From NCBI GenBank assembly GCA_030425145.1, contig JAUHVK010000013.1:1-64000 (forward strand): a DNA stretch of 64,000 bases. Reading direction: 5' to 3'. The translations under genes and the position numbers were made by a program. Positions 38,527 through 48,205 of this stretch are shown one piece after another. How positions within the stretch are numbered: position 1 is the first letter of the stretch; each line of letters opens with the position of its first letter. Below the pieces are notes generated by a model, which did not search any database, had not been told where the DNA came from, and worked only from the letters and a program-made list of their open reading frames with translations. This stretch comes from Alphaproteobacteria bacterium (lineage in GTDB: Bacteria > Pseudomonadota > Alphaproteobacteria > Rhodobacterales > Rhodobacteraceae).

Positions 38527-39924
38527 TCAGGCCCGGAACCGCAGGATAAGGCGCTGGCCACCACGCTCGGCTTCGATCAACACGTTCGGGGCGGCCTGCC
38601 TGAGCGCCGGACCCACATCGGTTGGCGACTGGATAACAAAGCGATCCACCCGGCGGATCACGTCGCCGATCCGAAGCCCAACCCGGCGCCCCAACGGTCC
38701 CGGTTCAATCACCACGACGCCATCCTTGTTCAACGGCAGCCCCAGTTGGGCTGACACCGCCGGATTGATCCGCGCCACTTCCAGCCCAGTCAATAGCTCG
38801 CGCTCTGACAGAACGCGTGCTTCGCGCGGCGGATCATCGGGCGGCGCGATCAGGTCGACATTCGTGCGGAACAGGTCTCCATTCCGCAGGTACACCATCT
38901 CGACCTCTTCTCCCAAACCTTCGACCGACATTCGGAACAACATCTCGGCAGGCGTGTTCACCGGCTTGCCCGCGACCTCGACCACCACATCACCCACGTC
39001 AATGCCCGCGGCAGCCAACGGGCTGGCGCGATGCAAAGCGGTGATGATGACGCCTTCGGGACGCAACAAGCCAAGGCCGTCGGACAGGTCTGCATCCACT
39101 GGCTGCCCAGTTGCCCCCGCCCAAGGACGCTCAAAGGCAGTCTTACCGTTGCGGGCCTGATCCAGAAATTCGGCAACCAACACAGCTGGAATGGCGAAGC
39201 CGATTCCGTTCGATCCGCCCGATCGGGTGAGGATTGACGTGTTGATCCCGATCATCCGGCCCGCGATGTCGATCAGTGCACCGCCGGAATTGCCCGGGTT
39301 GATCGGCGCGTCCGTCTGGATGAAATACCCCCGGCCATTGCCCGTCGCGGTGCCAGAGCGCGCGAGGCCCGACACGATCCCCGACGAGACTGTCTGGCCC
39401 ACGCCGAAGGGATTGCCGATAGCGAGGACCAGCTCCCCGACCTCGACCGTGTCGCTGTCGCGGAGTTCGAGATACGGCATTTCCTCGGCGTCGATCTTGA
39501 GGATGGCGAGGTCCGACTCTTCGTCCCCTATCAACACGCGCGCCTGATATTCGCGGCGATCATTCAACACGACTCGAATGTCATCGGCTTGTCCCACCAC
39601 ATGATAATTCGACACGACGAACCCATTCGGTGACACGATCACGCCAGAACCAAGCGAGTTCTGGACCCGAGGGCGCGGCGCGCCGAAGTCTCTGAAAAGC
39701 CCGCCAAAAAACGGATCATCCTCGAACGGGCTGCGCCGTGTCTGAACGATGCGACGGGCGTAGATGTTCACGACCGCGGGTGCGGCTTCCTTGACCAAAG
39801 GCGCAAAGGAGAGGCTGATTTCAGCGGCAGATTCCGGCACGCGCGGCGCGCTGTCCGATTGCGCAAGCCCCTGCCCGGCCAGAAGGCCAAATGCGACAAA
39901 GCATATAATTCTGATCCCAGCCAT
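38527..39924 (-). CDS. Deg/HtrA family periplasmic serine protease
   Basis: A 465-residue Do-like protease for protein quality control. It has a signal peptide (about 1-22), a trypsin-fold domain with the His/Asp/Ser triad in SNYHVV (about 106), DLAIL (about 138) and GNSGGAL (about 213), and two C-terminal PDZ domains (about 260-350 and 375-460). Length and double PDZ fit DegP/DegQ. Upstream lies tRNA-Glu on the same strand; downstream is rarA in the same transcript. Confidence 0.94.
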   Translation of the reverse strand: MAGIRIICFVAFGLLAGQGLAQSDSAPRVPESAAEISLSFAPLVKEAAPAVVNIYARRIVQTRRSPFEDDPFFGGLFRDFGAPRPRVQNSLGSGVIVSPNGFVVSNYHVVGQADDIRVVLNDRREYQARVLIGDEESDLAILKIDAEEMPYLELRDSDTVEVGELVLAIGNPFGVGQTVSSGIVSGLARSGTATGNGRGYFIQTDAPINPGNSGGALIDIAGRMIGINTSILTRSGGSNGIGFAIPAVLVAEFLDQARNGKTAFERPWAGATGQPVDADLSDGLGLLRPEGVIITALHRASPLAAAGIDVGDVVVEVAGKPVNTPAEMLFRMSVEGLGEEVEMVYLRNGDLFRTNVDLIAPPDDPPREARVLSERELLTGLEVARINPAVSAQLGLPLNKDGVVVIEPGPLGRRVGLRIGDVIRRVDRFVIQSPTDVGPALRQAAPNVLIEAERGGQRLILRFRA

Positions 39925-39983
39925 GGCGTGGATATGTCGCCAGCCCGTGGGTTTTGCAAGTCTGCTTGTAGGGGAAAAACCAG

Positions 39984-40058
39984 TGGCAGCCCGTAGGGGA
40001 ATCGAACCCCTCTTTCCAGGTTGAAAACCTGGCGTCCTAACCGATAGACGAACGGGCC
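39984..40058 (-). tRNA. tRNA-Glu (anticodon TTC)
   Basis: The minus strand folds as a 75-base tRNA with encoded CCA. GGCCCGT pairs with ACGGGCT, the anticodon stem CCAGG/CCTGG encloses TTTTCAA (anticodon TTC), and the T arm has GGTTCGATTCC. The discriminator is G, as expected for tRNA-Glu. Confidence 0.96.
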
Positions 40059-40200
40059 ACTCTTGGTGAAGCGGTGTTTATGCAATGGCGCGAGGCCATG
40101 CAAGTGGAAATTCGAAGGTTTCTTGCTGTTTTTTCTTTCTTTGCGAAAAAAATTTTATCACTTGGTAAAGTTGTTTTAAAACAGATGCTTACCAAATTCG

Positions 40201-41946
40201 TCAACCAGCAACCGCCGCATCTTCCAGCCGCAACTGCACTGACCGACGGCCGCCCCATTCGTTGATCTCGAGTCGGCCTGCCAAATGGAATCGTGCGCCA
40301 CCGTGCTGTTCGAGTGTCGGACCCAGCGGTCCGTCGAAAGCCCCGAAGCAAATCGCGTCGATCCGCGCGCCCAGCCCGTCCCCAAAGCTTATCTTGAGAT
40401 GCGCGCTACCCACACGTTTCGCGAAACCAATCTGCATGTCAGGAAACACAAACCGAGGTGCTGCGGCTCCCGCCCCGAAGGGTCCGGCCTCTTCCAGCAT
40501 CTCGACCAACTCCGGCGTCGCCGCTCCCGGCATTAAAGGTCCGTCCAAACGCAGATCAGACGCGCCCAACTGGTCTGCGCCCTGCTTTGCGAGAATCTCT
40601 GACAAACGCGCCATCGCCGGTTCCAGTTGAGAGCGGGTCAAGGAAAGCCCGGCAGCCATCTTGTGACCCCCACCCTTTTCCAGATGCCCTTCGGCAGCAA
40701 GTTTCTGGATTGCGGCCCCAAGGTCGATACCACTCACTGACCGTCCAGAACCCTTGCCCGCATCGCCATCGAACCCGATCACGATGGACGGGCGATTTGT
40801 CCGCTCTTTGAGCCGCGAAGCGACAATCCCCACAACACCGGGATGCCAGCCTTCTCCCGCTGCCCAGACAAGCGGCGCGTCAAAGCCGCGCTCTTCGGCC
40901 TGCTCCAAGGCTTGTGCCCGCACCGCCTCTTCGATTTCGCGGCGTTCGGTGTTGAGCGCATCGAGCCGTTCGGCAATGGATTTTGCTTCATGCGGATCGG
41001 TGCAGGCCAAGAGCCGCGCGCCAAGATCGGCTTTGCCGATCCTGCCGCCCGCATTGACCCTTGGGCCGAGCACAAATCCAAGGTGATAGGATTTCGGAGC
41101 CGTATCGAGACGCCCCACATCGCAGAGCGCCACCAAACCCGGGCGCGCTCTTTGCGCCATGACTTTGAGCCCCTGCCGCACCAACGCCCGGTTCACGCCT
41201 TTGAGCGGAGCAACATCGGCCACTGTGGCCAACGCCACAAGATCGAGCATCGACATGAGGTCCGGTCCTTGTGCCCCTGCTTCGCGCATCTGGCGACCCG
41301 CTTCTACCAAAGCCAGGAACACCACACCTGCCGCACAGAGATGCGCAAGAGCACCGTCTTCGTCCTGACGGTTCGGATTCACCACGGCAAACGCATCAGG
41401 AAGGGTCTCGCCGCCCAAATGGTGGTCGAGCACAACGACATCCGCCCCGCGCGCGGCTGCAATGGGTCCGTGAGACAAGGTTCCGCAATCGACACAGACG
41501 ATAAGGTCGTGATCCGTCGCCAATGCTGCCATCGCGGTCTCGTTCGGGCCGTAACCTTCGTCGATGCGGTCAGGCACGTAGAGCGTTGCGCTGCGGTCAA
41601 GCTGCCGCAACCAGTCTATCAGAAGGGCTGCCGATGACCCGCCGTCCACATCGTAATCGGCAAAAATCGCGACGCGTTCGCGGTTGCGGACGGCGGCCAG
41701 CATGCGCGCCGCCGCTTTTTCCATGTCCCGCAGGCTGCGCGGGTCAGGCAAAAGCGCACGCAGCGTCGGTTCAAGATAGGTGGAGACGTCGTCCGCTGGC
41801 ACACCCAAGCGTGCAAGCGTTTGGCAGAGCGCAGGCGGCAGTCCCGTCTGTTGCGCCAACGCTTCGGCGTGGCGTGTAATGTCGGGCGCGGGACCGACCC
41901 AGTGCCGCCCGGTCAGTGACCTGTCAACGCCAAGGTATGCGGTCAC
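40201..41946 (-). CDS. recJ: Single-stranded-DNA-specific exonuclease RecJ
   Basis: A 581-residue 5'-3' ssDNA exonuclease used in recombination and mismatch repair. It has the DHH phosphoesterase core: FADYDVDGGSSA (motif I, about residue 79), VDCGT, DHHLGG (motif III) and the DHHA1 region with GRIGKADLGARLL and GGHKMAAGLSL. The OB-fold is C-terminal. It starts 10 bases after glpX, so hom–glpX–recJ is one transcript. Confidence 0.95.
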   Translation of the reverse strand: MTAYLGVDRSLTGRHWVGPAPDITRHAEALAQQTGLPPALCQTLARLGVPADDVSTYLEPTLRALLPDPRSLRDMEKAAARMLAAVRNRERVAIFADYDVDGGSSAALLIDWLRQLDRSATLYVPDRIDEGYGPNETAMAALATDHDLIVCVDCGTLSHGPIAAARGADVVVLDHHLGGETLPDAFAVVNPNRQDEDGALAHLCAAGVVFLALVEAGRQMREAGAQGPDLMSMLDLVALATVADVAPLKGVNRALVRQGLKVMAQRARPGLVALCDVGRLDTAPKSYHLGFVLGPRVNAGGRIGKADLGARLLACTDPHEAKSIAERLDALNTERREIEEAVRAQALEQAEERGFDAPLVWAAGEGWHPGVVGIVASRLKERTNRPSIVIGFDGDAGKGSGRSVSGIDLGAAIQKLAAEGHLEKGGGHKMAAGLSLTRSQLEPAMARLSEILAKQGADQLGASDLRLDGPLMPGAATPELVEMLEEAGPFGAGAAAPRFVFPDMQIGFAKRVGSAHLKISFGDGLGARIDAICFGAFDGPLGPTLEQHGGARFHLAGRLEINEWGGRRSVQLRLEDAAVAG

Positions 41947-41956
41947 GCCTGCCCCA

Positions 41957-42934
41957 TCAATTCGTCGGGTTCCGGTATGTCATCCGACGGACCGACCCGG
42001 TCTTAGACCGCATCAGCAGTGTTTCGGTGGTGTAGAAACCGACCTCACGTTTGATCCCTGCAAGCAGCGATCCGGTGGTGACACCTGTCGCGGCGAAGAT
42101 TACATCCTGCGTGACCATTTCATCGCGCGAATAAATCTTGTCGAGATCGGTGATCCCCGCCTTTGCGGCACGCCCTTTTTCGTCGTCATTGCGGAAAAGC
42201 AGACGGCCCTGAATCTGGCCCCCCATACATTTCAGCGCAGCAGCTGCCAGAACGCCCTCGGGAGCGCCGCCGGTGCCCATGTACATGTCGATGCCAGTAA
42301 GGTGGGGTTCAGCGCAGTGCATCACACCGGCCACATCGCCATCGGTGATCAGGCGGATCGCAGCGCCAGTAGAGCGGATTTCGGCAATCATGTCTTCGTG
42401 GCGGGGACGCTCAAGAACGCAGACGGTAATGTCGCTCGGGCTGCACCCTTTGACCTTGGCCAGTGCGGTAACGCGTTCGCGAGGCGACATATCGAGAGTC
42501 ACCAGACCTTCGGCAAAACCCGGACCAATGGCCAGCTTTTCCATATATACGTCCGGCGCGTGAAGCATCGATCCGCGCGGCCCCATGGCGATCACAGTCA
42601 GCGCGTTAGGCATGTCTTTCGCGGTCAGCGTCGTGCCTTCCAGCGGATCGAGCGCGATATCCACACCCGGGCCAGTACCGGTGCCGACCTCTTCGCCGAT
42701 GTAGAGCATCGGGGCTTCATCGCGTTCGCCTTCACCGATCACAACAACCCCAGCGATGTCGAGCAGGTTCAGCTGTTGGCGCATGGCATTCACCGCCGCC
42801 TGATCCGCAGCCTTCTCGTCGCCTCGCCCGATCAGGTTCACCGTCGCAATGGCGGCTTGCTCCGCCACCCGCGCCAAACCAAGGGACAACATACGGTCGT
42901 TGAAATCAGCGCGTGCGGTCATGAAACTCTCCAA
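41957..42934 (-). CDS. glpX: Class II fructose-1,6-bisphosphatase
   Basis: A 325-residue GlpX-type phosphatase of gluconeogenesis. Family marks include IGEGERDEAPMLYIGEEVG, DPLEGTTLTA metal-binding residues and the GTGGAPEGVLAAAALKC segment. It sits between hom and recJ, an order shared by several Rhodobacteraceae. In some related bacteria this type also acts on sedoheptulose bisphosphate. The ATG at 42934 begins the usual MTARADFNDRM-like N terminus after a short MESF leader. Confidence 0.95.
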   Translation of the reverse strand: MESFMTARADFNDRMLSLGLARVAEQAAIATVNLIGRGDEKAADQAAVNAMRQQLNLLDIAGVVVIGEGERDEAPMLYIGEEVGTGTGPGVDIALDPLEGTTLTAKDMPNALTVIAMGPRGSMLHAPDVYMEKLAIGPGFAEGLVTLDMSPRERVTALAKVKGCSPSDITVCVLERPRHEDMIAEIRSTGAAIRLITDGDVAGVMHCAEPHLTGIDMYMGTGGAPEGVLAAAALKCMGGQIQGRLLFRNDDEKGRAAKAGITDLDKIYSRDEMVTQDVIFAATGVTTGSLLAGIKREVGFYTTETLLMRSKTGSVRRMTYRNPTN

Positions 42935-43009
42935 TCACGAAAAAAGTTCGGTTGGGAAGCCTGTTAAGGGTGCGCCACCCGGCTGACAAGGTTGATTGCG
43001 CTTAAGATG

Positions 43010-44296
43010 TCAGACCTGCTCGATCCGGAGCGCGACAGGTTCGCCCTCGACGACATTTGTGCCGACCATTGCCGCCAAAGCCGTGTCGAGCTCCGCGCGA
43101 GTGGTCTTATGGGTGACAATCAGGACCGGAGCGGTGTCTTGATCGTGGCTGCGCTGGCGCATCCGGTTGATCGACACACCTGCCTCGCCCAGCACAGCAG
43201 CGACCTTGGCCAACGCACCAGGTTTGTCCAGAAGGATCAGACGCAGGTAATAGGGCGCAGGAGTTGCTGTCTGTGCCGGAGTAGCCTTGGACAGCGTTGC
43301 CGCGGGCTGACCGAAGGTCGAGACCCGTGTACCACGCGCGATGTCGATCACGTCCCCCATGACCGCGCTGGCTGTTGGGCCTTCGCCCGCACCGGCACCA
43401 CGCAGAACCAGTTGCCCGACCTGATCGCCTTCGATAACCACCATATTGGTGCCACCGTCCAACTGGCCCAGAGGCGAGGTGGCTGGGACGAGGCAGGGCG
43501 ACATGCGCTGTTCAAGGCCGCGCCCGGTCATCCGGCAGACGCCAAGCAGCTTGACCTTATAGCCCATGTCCGCGGCCTGTCGGATATCTTCGATGCTGAC
43601 CCGACCGATGCCTTCAAGCTCGACCGCATCAAAGGCAACCTGCGTGCCAAAGGCGATTGAGGCCAGAAGCGACAGTTTGTGCCCAGCGTCGATACCGCCG
43701 ACATCGAGGTTCGGGTCGGCTTCGAGGTATCCCAGGCCATCCGCTTCGGCAAAAGCCTGATCGTAGGTCAGACCCGCCGATTCCATCCGTGTCAGGATGT
43801 AGTTGCAGGTGCCATTCATCACACCCATCACGCGGGTGATCTCATTGCCGGCCAATCCCTCGGTCAAAGCCTTGACCACAGGGATGCCGCCCGCAACGGC
43901 AGCTTCGAACCGAAGAACCGCGCCGGCCTTTTCGGCCGCTTCAGCAAGGTCCTGACCGTGATGCGCCAGCAATGCCTTGTTCGCGGTGACTACATCTTTG
44001 CCCGCCTTCAGCGCAGCTTCAGTCGCAGCTTTGGCCGGACCGTCGCTACCGCCGACCAGTTCGACAAACACATCGACGTCGTCGCGCTGCGCCAGCGCCA
44101 CTGGATCGTCTTCCCAATCGTAGCTGTCGAGAGGCACACCGCGATCCTTGACCCGGTTGCGGGCGGACACGGCAGAAATCGTGATCGGACGCCCGCCTCG
44201 GGCCTCGAGCAGCGCGGCTTTCTGGCGGACGATTTTGACGACGCCGGCTCCGACAGTGCCCAGACCTGCAATTCCAAGGCGCAGAGGTTTAGTCAT
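43010..44296 (-). CDS. hom: Homoserine dehydrogenase
   Basis: A 428-residue NAD(P)-dependent enzyme that converts aspartate semialdehyde to homoserine for threonine and methionine. The N-terminal Rossmann glycine motif is GIAGLGTVGAG, the substrate-binding region reads GVMNGTCNYILT, and a C-terminal ACT domain (about 345-425) suggests threonine feedback. The start at 44296 directly begins MTKPLRLGIAGLG; a longer frame to 44362 is less likely. Downstream genes are glpX and recJ; a small lipoprotein gene lies upstream. Confidence 0.95.
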   Translation of the reverse strand: MTKPLRLGIAGLGTVGAGVVKIVRQKAALLEARGGRPITISAVSARNRVKDRGVPLDSYDWEDDPVALAQRDDVDVFVELVGGSDGPAKAATEAALKAGKDVVTANKALLAHHGQDLAEAAEKAGAVLRFEAAVAGGIPVVKALTEGLAGNEITRVMGVMNGTCNYILTRMESAGLTYDQAFAEADGLGYLEADPNLDVGGIDAGHKLSLLASIAFGTQVAFDAVELEGIGRVSIEDIRQAADMGYKVKLLGVCRMTGRGLEQRMSPCLVPATSPLGQLDGGTNMVVIEGDQVGQLVLRGAGAGEGPTASAVMGDVIDIARGTRVSTFGQPAATLSKATPAQTATPAPYYLRLILLDKPGALAKVAAVLGEAGVSINRMRQRSHDQDTAPVLIVTHKTTRAELDTALAAMVGTNVVEGEPVALRIEQV

Positions 44297-44371
44297 TCGG
44301 GCAATCCTTTTGCAGTCGGCAGTGATTTCGCCCGCAATAGCGTCTTGCGTTCTGCGCTGCAACGGCCCTGA

Positions 44372-44653
44372 TCAGGGTTGCTTCACGCCGTCGTCCATTC
44401 GGTCACGGGTGCCGGTGTCAATCACGGGGCCACGCAAACCGTTCGCGCGGTTGCGCAGGTCGGCCGCGCGGGTCAGCAAGGCGTCATCATCCGCTTCGGT
44501 GAGTTGTGCTTCCCGCTCCGAGACAAGCTGCTCAAACGGCAGCAACTCCGGATACTCGGCAGAGGGATCGCCCGCAGCAAGCGCTGCATCCACCTCGGGA
44601 AATTCCGCACAGGCAGTCACGAGAAACCCAAGGATGATCGCCGCACGCCACAT
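44372..44653 (-). CDS. Small putative lipoprotein
   Basis: A 93-residue protein with a short hydrophobic start and lipobox-like LVTAC (Cys at about residue 15). The mature part is acidic and helix-forming, rich in Ala, Asp, Glu and Leu, with no recognised domain. GAGGGAG precedes the ATG at 44653. It may be the first gene of the hom–glpX–recJ transcript and is divergent from the TetR gene, sharing a control region that contains a palindromic operator candidate. Confidence 0.65.
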   Translation of the reverse strand: MWRAAIILGFLVTACAEFPEVDAALAAGDPSAEYPELLPFEQLVSEREAQLTEADDDALLTRAADLRNRANGLRGPVIDTGTRDRMDDGVKQP

Positions 44654-44717
44654 CAGACTGCTCCCTCTGTCTCGTCTGTCATGCCGCAGCGCAGGCACGT
44701 GCGCAACCGCAGGCTTG

Positions 44718-44737
44718 ATCTGAACAGGCGTTCAGAT
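44718..44737. promoter_or_regulatory. Operator candidate for the TetR regulator
   Basis: ATCTGAAC-AGGC-GTTCAGAT is a perfect 8+4+8 inverted repeat ending 11 bases before the tetR ATG and about 65 bases before the divergent lipoprotein start. Size, symmetry and position fit a TetR autoregulatory site. Confidence 0.7.
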
Positions 44738-44748
44738 AATCTGCCCGC

Positions 44749-45333
44749 ATGGCACGCACGGCTGGCTCACATTCGGATATCACCGGCCCCCGGGTGCGCG
44801 AGGCGGCCCTGAAACTCTTTGCGCAGCACGGCTACGCGGCGGTTTCGATGCGCCGGATCGCGCAGGAAGTGGGCGTTCAGGCGGGCGCGCTTTACAATTA
44901 CACTCCGGACAAGCAGTCGCTTCTCTTTGACCTGATGCGCGGCCACATGGACGAATTGATGGCAGCCCGGTCAAGCGAACCCGAGTGCAACACGCCTCTC
45001 GACTGTCTTGAAGCGTTCAGCCGTTTCCACATCCGGTTTCACCTTGAACGGCCACAAGCGGTCTTCATTTCCTACATGGAACTGCGGAACCTGACGCCTG
45101 AGAACTTTGCCGCTATCGAAGATCTGCGCCGCCGATACGAAAGCGAGTTGGAAACGATCCTGCGCGATGGGCGAGATGCTGGGGTGTTCCATGTTGCCGA
45201 CACCAAGATCACCACGCTGGCGATCATTGCCATGCTGAACGGGGTGAATACATGGTATCGCAGTGGTGGGCGACTGTCGCTGCCCGAGGTGGAAGCGATC
45301 TATTGGGACATGGTGCGCAAGGCGGTGACCTAA
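44749..45333 (+). CDS. TetR/AcrR family transcriptional regulator
   Basis: A 194-residue repressor-type regulator. The N-terminal helix-turn-helix (about 17-62) reads ALKLFAQHGYAAVSMRRIAQEVGV, with GALYNYTPDKQSLLF as the recognition end (both shown split). The C-terminal ligand domain is helical and resembles regulators of acyl-CoA or fatty-acid metabolism, but no such genes are adjacent. A perfect palindrome lies just upstream, so autoregulation is likely, possibly with control of the divergent lipoprotein gene. Confidence 0.9.
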   Translation: MARTAGSHSDITGPRVREAALKLFAQHGYAAVSMRRIAQEVGVQAGALYNYTPDKQSLLFDLMRGHMDELMAARSSEPECNTPLDCLEAFSRFHIRFHLERPQAVFISYMELRNLTPENFAAIEDLRRRYESELETILRDGRDAGVFHVADTKITTLAIIAMLNGVNTWYRSGGRLSLPEVEAIYWDMVRKAVT

Positions 45334-45334
45334 G

Positions 45335-45380
45335 AAGAGATTTCAAAATCTCTTTGTCCAAGCGCGTTCGAACGCGCTTG
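45335..45380. terminator. Tandem hairpins between tetR and the CMD gene
   Basis: The first hairpin is AAGAGATTT (45335-45343), CA, AAATCTCTT (45346-45354), just after the tetR stop. The second is the perfect 22-base palindrome CAAGCGCGTTCGAACGCGCTTG (45359-45380), 8 bases before the convergent gene end. T-runs are short, so termination strength is uncertain. Confidence 0.6.
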
Positions 45381-45387
45381 CCCTCTC

Positions 45388-45744
45388 TCAGACCGATGTG
45401 CCCGGTACCCCAACCGTAAACTCGTCATAGGCCTCAAGCGCCTTGGCGCTGAACGCCACAGACGGCCCTCCGCCCATATAGGCGATCATCGCCAGCGCTT
45501 CGCAAAACTCCTCGCGATTGGTCTTGAGTCGCACCAGCGATTTGACGTGGAACGCGATACAACTGTCGCAGCGGGTGGCAATGGCTATGCCCAGCGCGAT
45601 CAGTTCCTTGGTCTTTTCATCCAAAGCGCCGTTTGTCTTGGCGGCCCGACCCATTTGATTGAAGCCAGCAAAGGTCTCGGGCGTTTCCTTTTGCAGAACG
45701 TCAAGACGTCCCACCGTGTCCTTCATGAAGTCCGACCAACTCAT
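45388..45744 (-). CDS. Carboxymuconolactone decarboxylase/AhpD-like protein
   Basis: A 118-residue helical protein of the CMD/AhpD superfamily. It has the redox CxxC followed by His in RCDSCIAFHV (about residue 57), as in peroxidase-active AhpD-type proteins rather than true gamma-carboxymuconolactone decarboxylase, where the Cys pair is absent. It probably has peroxidase or disulfide-reductase activity. It lies 11 bases downstream of the ABC permease gene on the same strand. Confidence 0.85.
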   Translation of the reverse strand: MSWSDFMKDTVGRLDVLQKETPETFAGFNQMGRAAKTNGALDEKTKELIALGIAIATRCDSCIAFHVKSLVRLKTNREEFCEALAMIAYMGGGPSVAFSAKALEAYDEFTVGVPGTSV

Positions 45745-45755
45745 CGCGCTCTCCT

Positions 45756-46526
45756 TCAGCGGTTTTCATCTGAACCCATTTTCCGTTCCAGCCACCGCAC
45801 GAAGAAACTGATGATCAGAACCAGAACAAGGTATTCCAGGATCAACAGCGTGTAGATCTCCAGCGGTCTGTATTCCGTCACCACCAACTCATTCGCGCGG
45901 CGTGTCAGTTCCTGCATTCCGATGACCGAGGCAAAAGCCGACATCTTGACGATGTAGATGAACTGGTTGGCCAGAGGCGGAAGAATGCGCCGGATCGCCT
46001 GTGGCAGGATCACGTAGCGCATGGTTTGGCTGTAGGTCAGGCCCACGGTTCGCGCGGCCTCGGTCTGGCCTTTCGGGATCGACTGGATGCCGGAGCGATA
46101 AATCTCTGCCGTGAACGCACTGTCCGATATCGCCAGCGTGATGATCGCACCCCAGAAAGCGTCGATGGTGATGGGGAACCCGAGCGATTTCATCACCACG
46201 GGCAAGCCATAGAACACCCAGAAGAGCATAGGTAGAAGGGGAATGGCGCGGACGAACTCGATATAGACCCGCGACGGCAAACGTACCCAGCGGTTGGACG
46301 ACATGCCCGGCAGCGCCACCAAGAGCCCCAGTGTCATCGACAGAACCGTAGCGATCAACGAAAGCTGGATCGTTGCCCAGAAGCCGCCGACAAGGAACCA
46401 GATGTTCGATTGCCCCGCTGGCGTTGACGGGTCGATCACGTACCATCCCCATGTGCCATCCCCCGAACAGGCGGCGAGAAACAGACAGGCGCCAAGCAGG
46501 ATCCAGATTTTGAAAAACCGTGTCAT
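45756..46526 (-). CDS. Polar amino-acid ABC transporter permease
   Basis: A 256-residue HisM-type permease. The EAA loop is in TEAARTVGLTYSQTMRYVILPQ (split across residues 160-181 in the alignment), and five core helices are visible. The N terminus is unusual: its first hydrophobic segment ends in LFLAAC-SGDG, which resembles a lipobox, before a periplasmic stretch WGWYVIDPSTPAGQ. The start at 46526 agrees with this segment; a longer frame reads back into the ATPase gene. A single permease suggests a homodimer. It follows the ATPase gene by 10 bases. Confidence 0.88.
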   Translation of the reverse strand: MTRFFKIWILLGACLFLAACSGDGTWGWYVIDPSTPAGQSNIWFLVGGFWATIQLSLIATVLSMTLGLLVALPGMSSNRWVRLPSRVYIEFVRAIPLLPMLFWVFYGLPVVMKSLGFPITIDAFWGAIITLAISDSAFTAEIYRSGIQSIPKGQTEAARTVGLTYSQTMRYVILPQAIRRILPPLANQFIYIVKMSAFASVIGMQELTRRANELVVTEYRPLEIYTLLILEYLVLVLIISFFVRWLERKMGSDENR

Positions 46527-46536
46527 TCCCAAAACC

Positions 46537-47277
46537 TCAATGCTGAAGGATCTTGTCGAGGAAGGTCTTGAAGCGCTGGGTCTTGGGCGCTTCGAACACC
46601 TCTGCAGGGGTTCCGGTCTCGACGATTTCGCCGCCGTCCATGAACACCATCCGATCCGCCACCTTGCGGGCAAAACCCATCTCATGTGTGACCACCAGCA
46701 TGGTCATGCCATCGCGGGCCAGTTCCACCATGACATCCAGCACTTCCGAAATCATCTCGGGATCAAGAGCCGAGGTGGGTTCGTCGAACAGCATGATTTT
46801 GGGCTTCATGCACAAGGACCTGGCAATTGCCACACGCTGCTGCTGACCGCCAGACAGGTCGCGCGGGCGTTTTCGTGCCTGTTCAGGGATCTTCACCCGT
46901 TCGAGATATTCCATCGCCTGCGCTTCGGCGTCCTTGCGCGACAGCCCCCGCGCCTTCATCGGGCCAAGTGTCAGATTGTCGATCACGCTCAGATGCGGAA
47001 ACAGGTTGAACTGCTGGAACACCATGCCGACCTCGGCACGTACCCGGTCCACTCCGCCCGGTTCCGACAGTGAAATTCCGTCGACCGTGATGCTGCCGGA
47101 ATCATACTGTTCCAATCCGTTGACACATCGGATTAAGGTGGACTTGCCCGAACCGGAAGGTCCGCAAATGACGATACGTTCGCCCAGACTGACATTCAGG
47201 TCGACATTGGTCAGGACTTGGAAATCCCCGAAAGACTTGTTCAGCGAGGCGATTTCTATGACGCGGTCAGCGGTCAT
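46537..47277 (-). CDS. Polar amino-acid ABC transporter ATPase
   Basis: A 246-residue ATPase of the GlnQ/HisP type. Walker A is GPSGSGKST, signature LSGGQQQR, Walker [14 protein letters not shown]-loop VTHEMGFA. It is about half identical by eye to AapP in this window. The ATG at 47277 has GGAG 6 bases upstream; a start at 47307 has no ribosome site. The binding-protein gene is divergent, about 130 bases away, so the transporter is controlled from a shared intergenic region. Confidence 0.93.
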   Translation of the reverse strand: MTADRVIEIASLNKSFGDFQVLTNVDLNVSLGERIVICGPSGSGKSTLIRCVNGLEQYDSGSITVDGISLSEPGGVDRVRAEVGMVFQQFNLFPHLSVIDNLTLGPMKARGLSRKDAEAQAMEYLERVKIPEQARKRPRDLSGGQQQRVAIARSLCMKPKIMLFDEPTSALDPEMISEVLDVMVELARDGMTMLVVTHEMGFARKVADRMVFMDGGEIVETGTPAEVFEAPKTQRFKTFLDKILQH

Positions 47278-47406
47278 CTCACACTCCGATCCACCAGATT
47301 TGCTCATATGATAGCGCGCGCGCCAAAAAATCAGCGTGTCGTTATGGCCGTCGGAGCTCTTCCAGTTATGTAACCTCATGAAGACAGACACGAAAAGGGA
47401 AATACC

Positions 47407-48183
47407 ATGCGCTTTCTGAAAACACTTGGCCTAGCGGCAGCCGTTGCGGCGTCGTTCCTCGGCGCTCCGGCGTCGGCGCAATCGGCACTTCAGGAGATCC
47501 TGAGCGGCGGCGTCCTGAAGGTTGGCACAACCGGCGACTGGAACCCGATGTCGGTGCGCGACCCGGCCACCAACAGCTATGTCGGCTACGACATCGACGT
47601 GATGACCGAACTGGCAACCGACCTTGGCGTGGAACTGGAATTCGTGCCGACCGACTGGAAAACGCTGGTGAACGGTGTGGTTGCCGGGAACTATCACATG
47701 ACCGGCTCCGCTTCGATCAGCCCGGCGCGGATGAAGGCCGCCGGGTTCTCGGACAGCTATATCTCGGTCGAGATCTTCCCGTTCACGACAGAAGATAAGG
47801 CGGATCGCTTTTCCGGGTGGGACTCGATCAATGCGGCTGACGTAAAGGTAGCAACCACGCTGGGCACGACGTTTGAGAAATTGGTCAACGAATGGTTCCC
47901 CGACGCCGAGATCACTGTCGTCGAAGCCCCCGCGCGTGGCTATCAGGAAGTGCTCTCCGGTCGTTCTGACGTGTTCATCACGTCAAACATCGAAGGTGCA
48001 ACACTGGTTTCCAAATTCCCGAACCTGCGCCAAATCGAAACTGACGGTCCGCGCGCACCATCGCCCATTGCGATGCTGCTGCCGCAGGATGATCAGGTCT
48101 GGATCAACTATGTGAACAGCTGGATCGAACTGAAGAAAACGCAGGGTTTCTTCGAGCGTACAGCCGAGAAATGGGGCCTTTGA
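47407..48183 (+). CDS. Periplasmic amino-acid binding protein (family 3)
   Basis: A 258-residue solute-binding protein with a signal peptide ([25 protein letters not shown]). The mature part begins [20 protein letters not shown] and resembles the binding proteins near cyclohexadienyl dehydratase (PheC), an enzyme of this fold; [10 protein letters not shown] with YDIDVM fits that branch, so an enzymatic role is a minor alternative. It is divergent from the ATPase–permease pair and presumably supplies it. A T-tailed terminator follows. Confidence 0.88.
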   Translation: MRFLKTLGLAAAVAASFLGAPASAQSALQEILSGGVLKVGTTGDWNPMSVRDPATNSYVGYDIDVMTELATDLGVELEFVPTDWKTLVNGVVAGNYHMTGSASISPARMKAAGFSDSYISVEIFPFTTEDKADRFSGWDSINAADVKVATTLGTTFEKLVNEWFPDAEITVVEAPARGYQEVLSGRSDVFITSNIEGATLVSKFPNLRQIETDGPRAPSPIAMLLPQDDQVWINYVNSWIELKKTQGFFERTAEKWGL

Positions 48184-48205
48184 CCGCGCGCCAGATTACC
48201 AAAAG

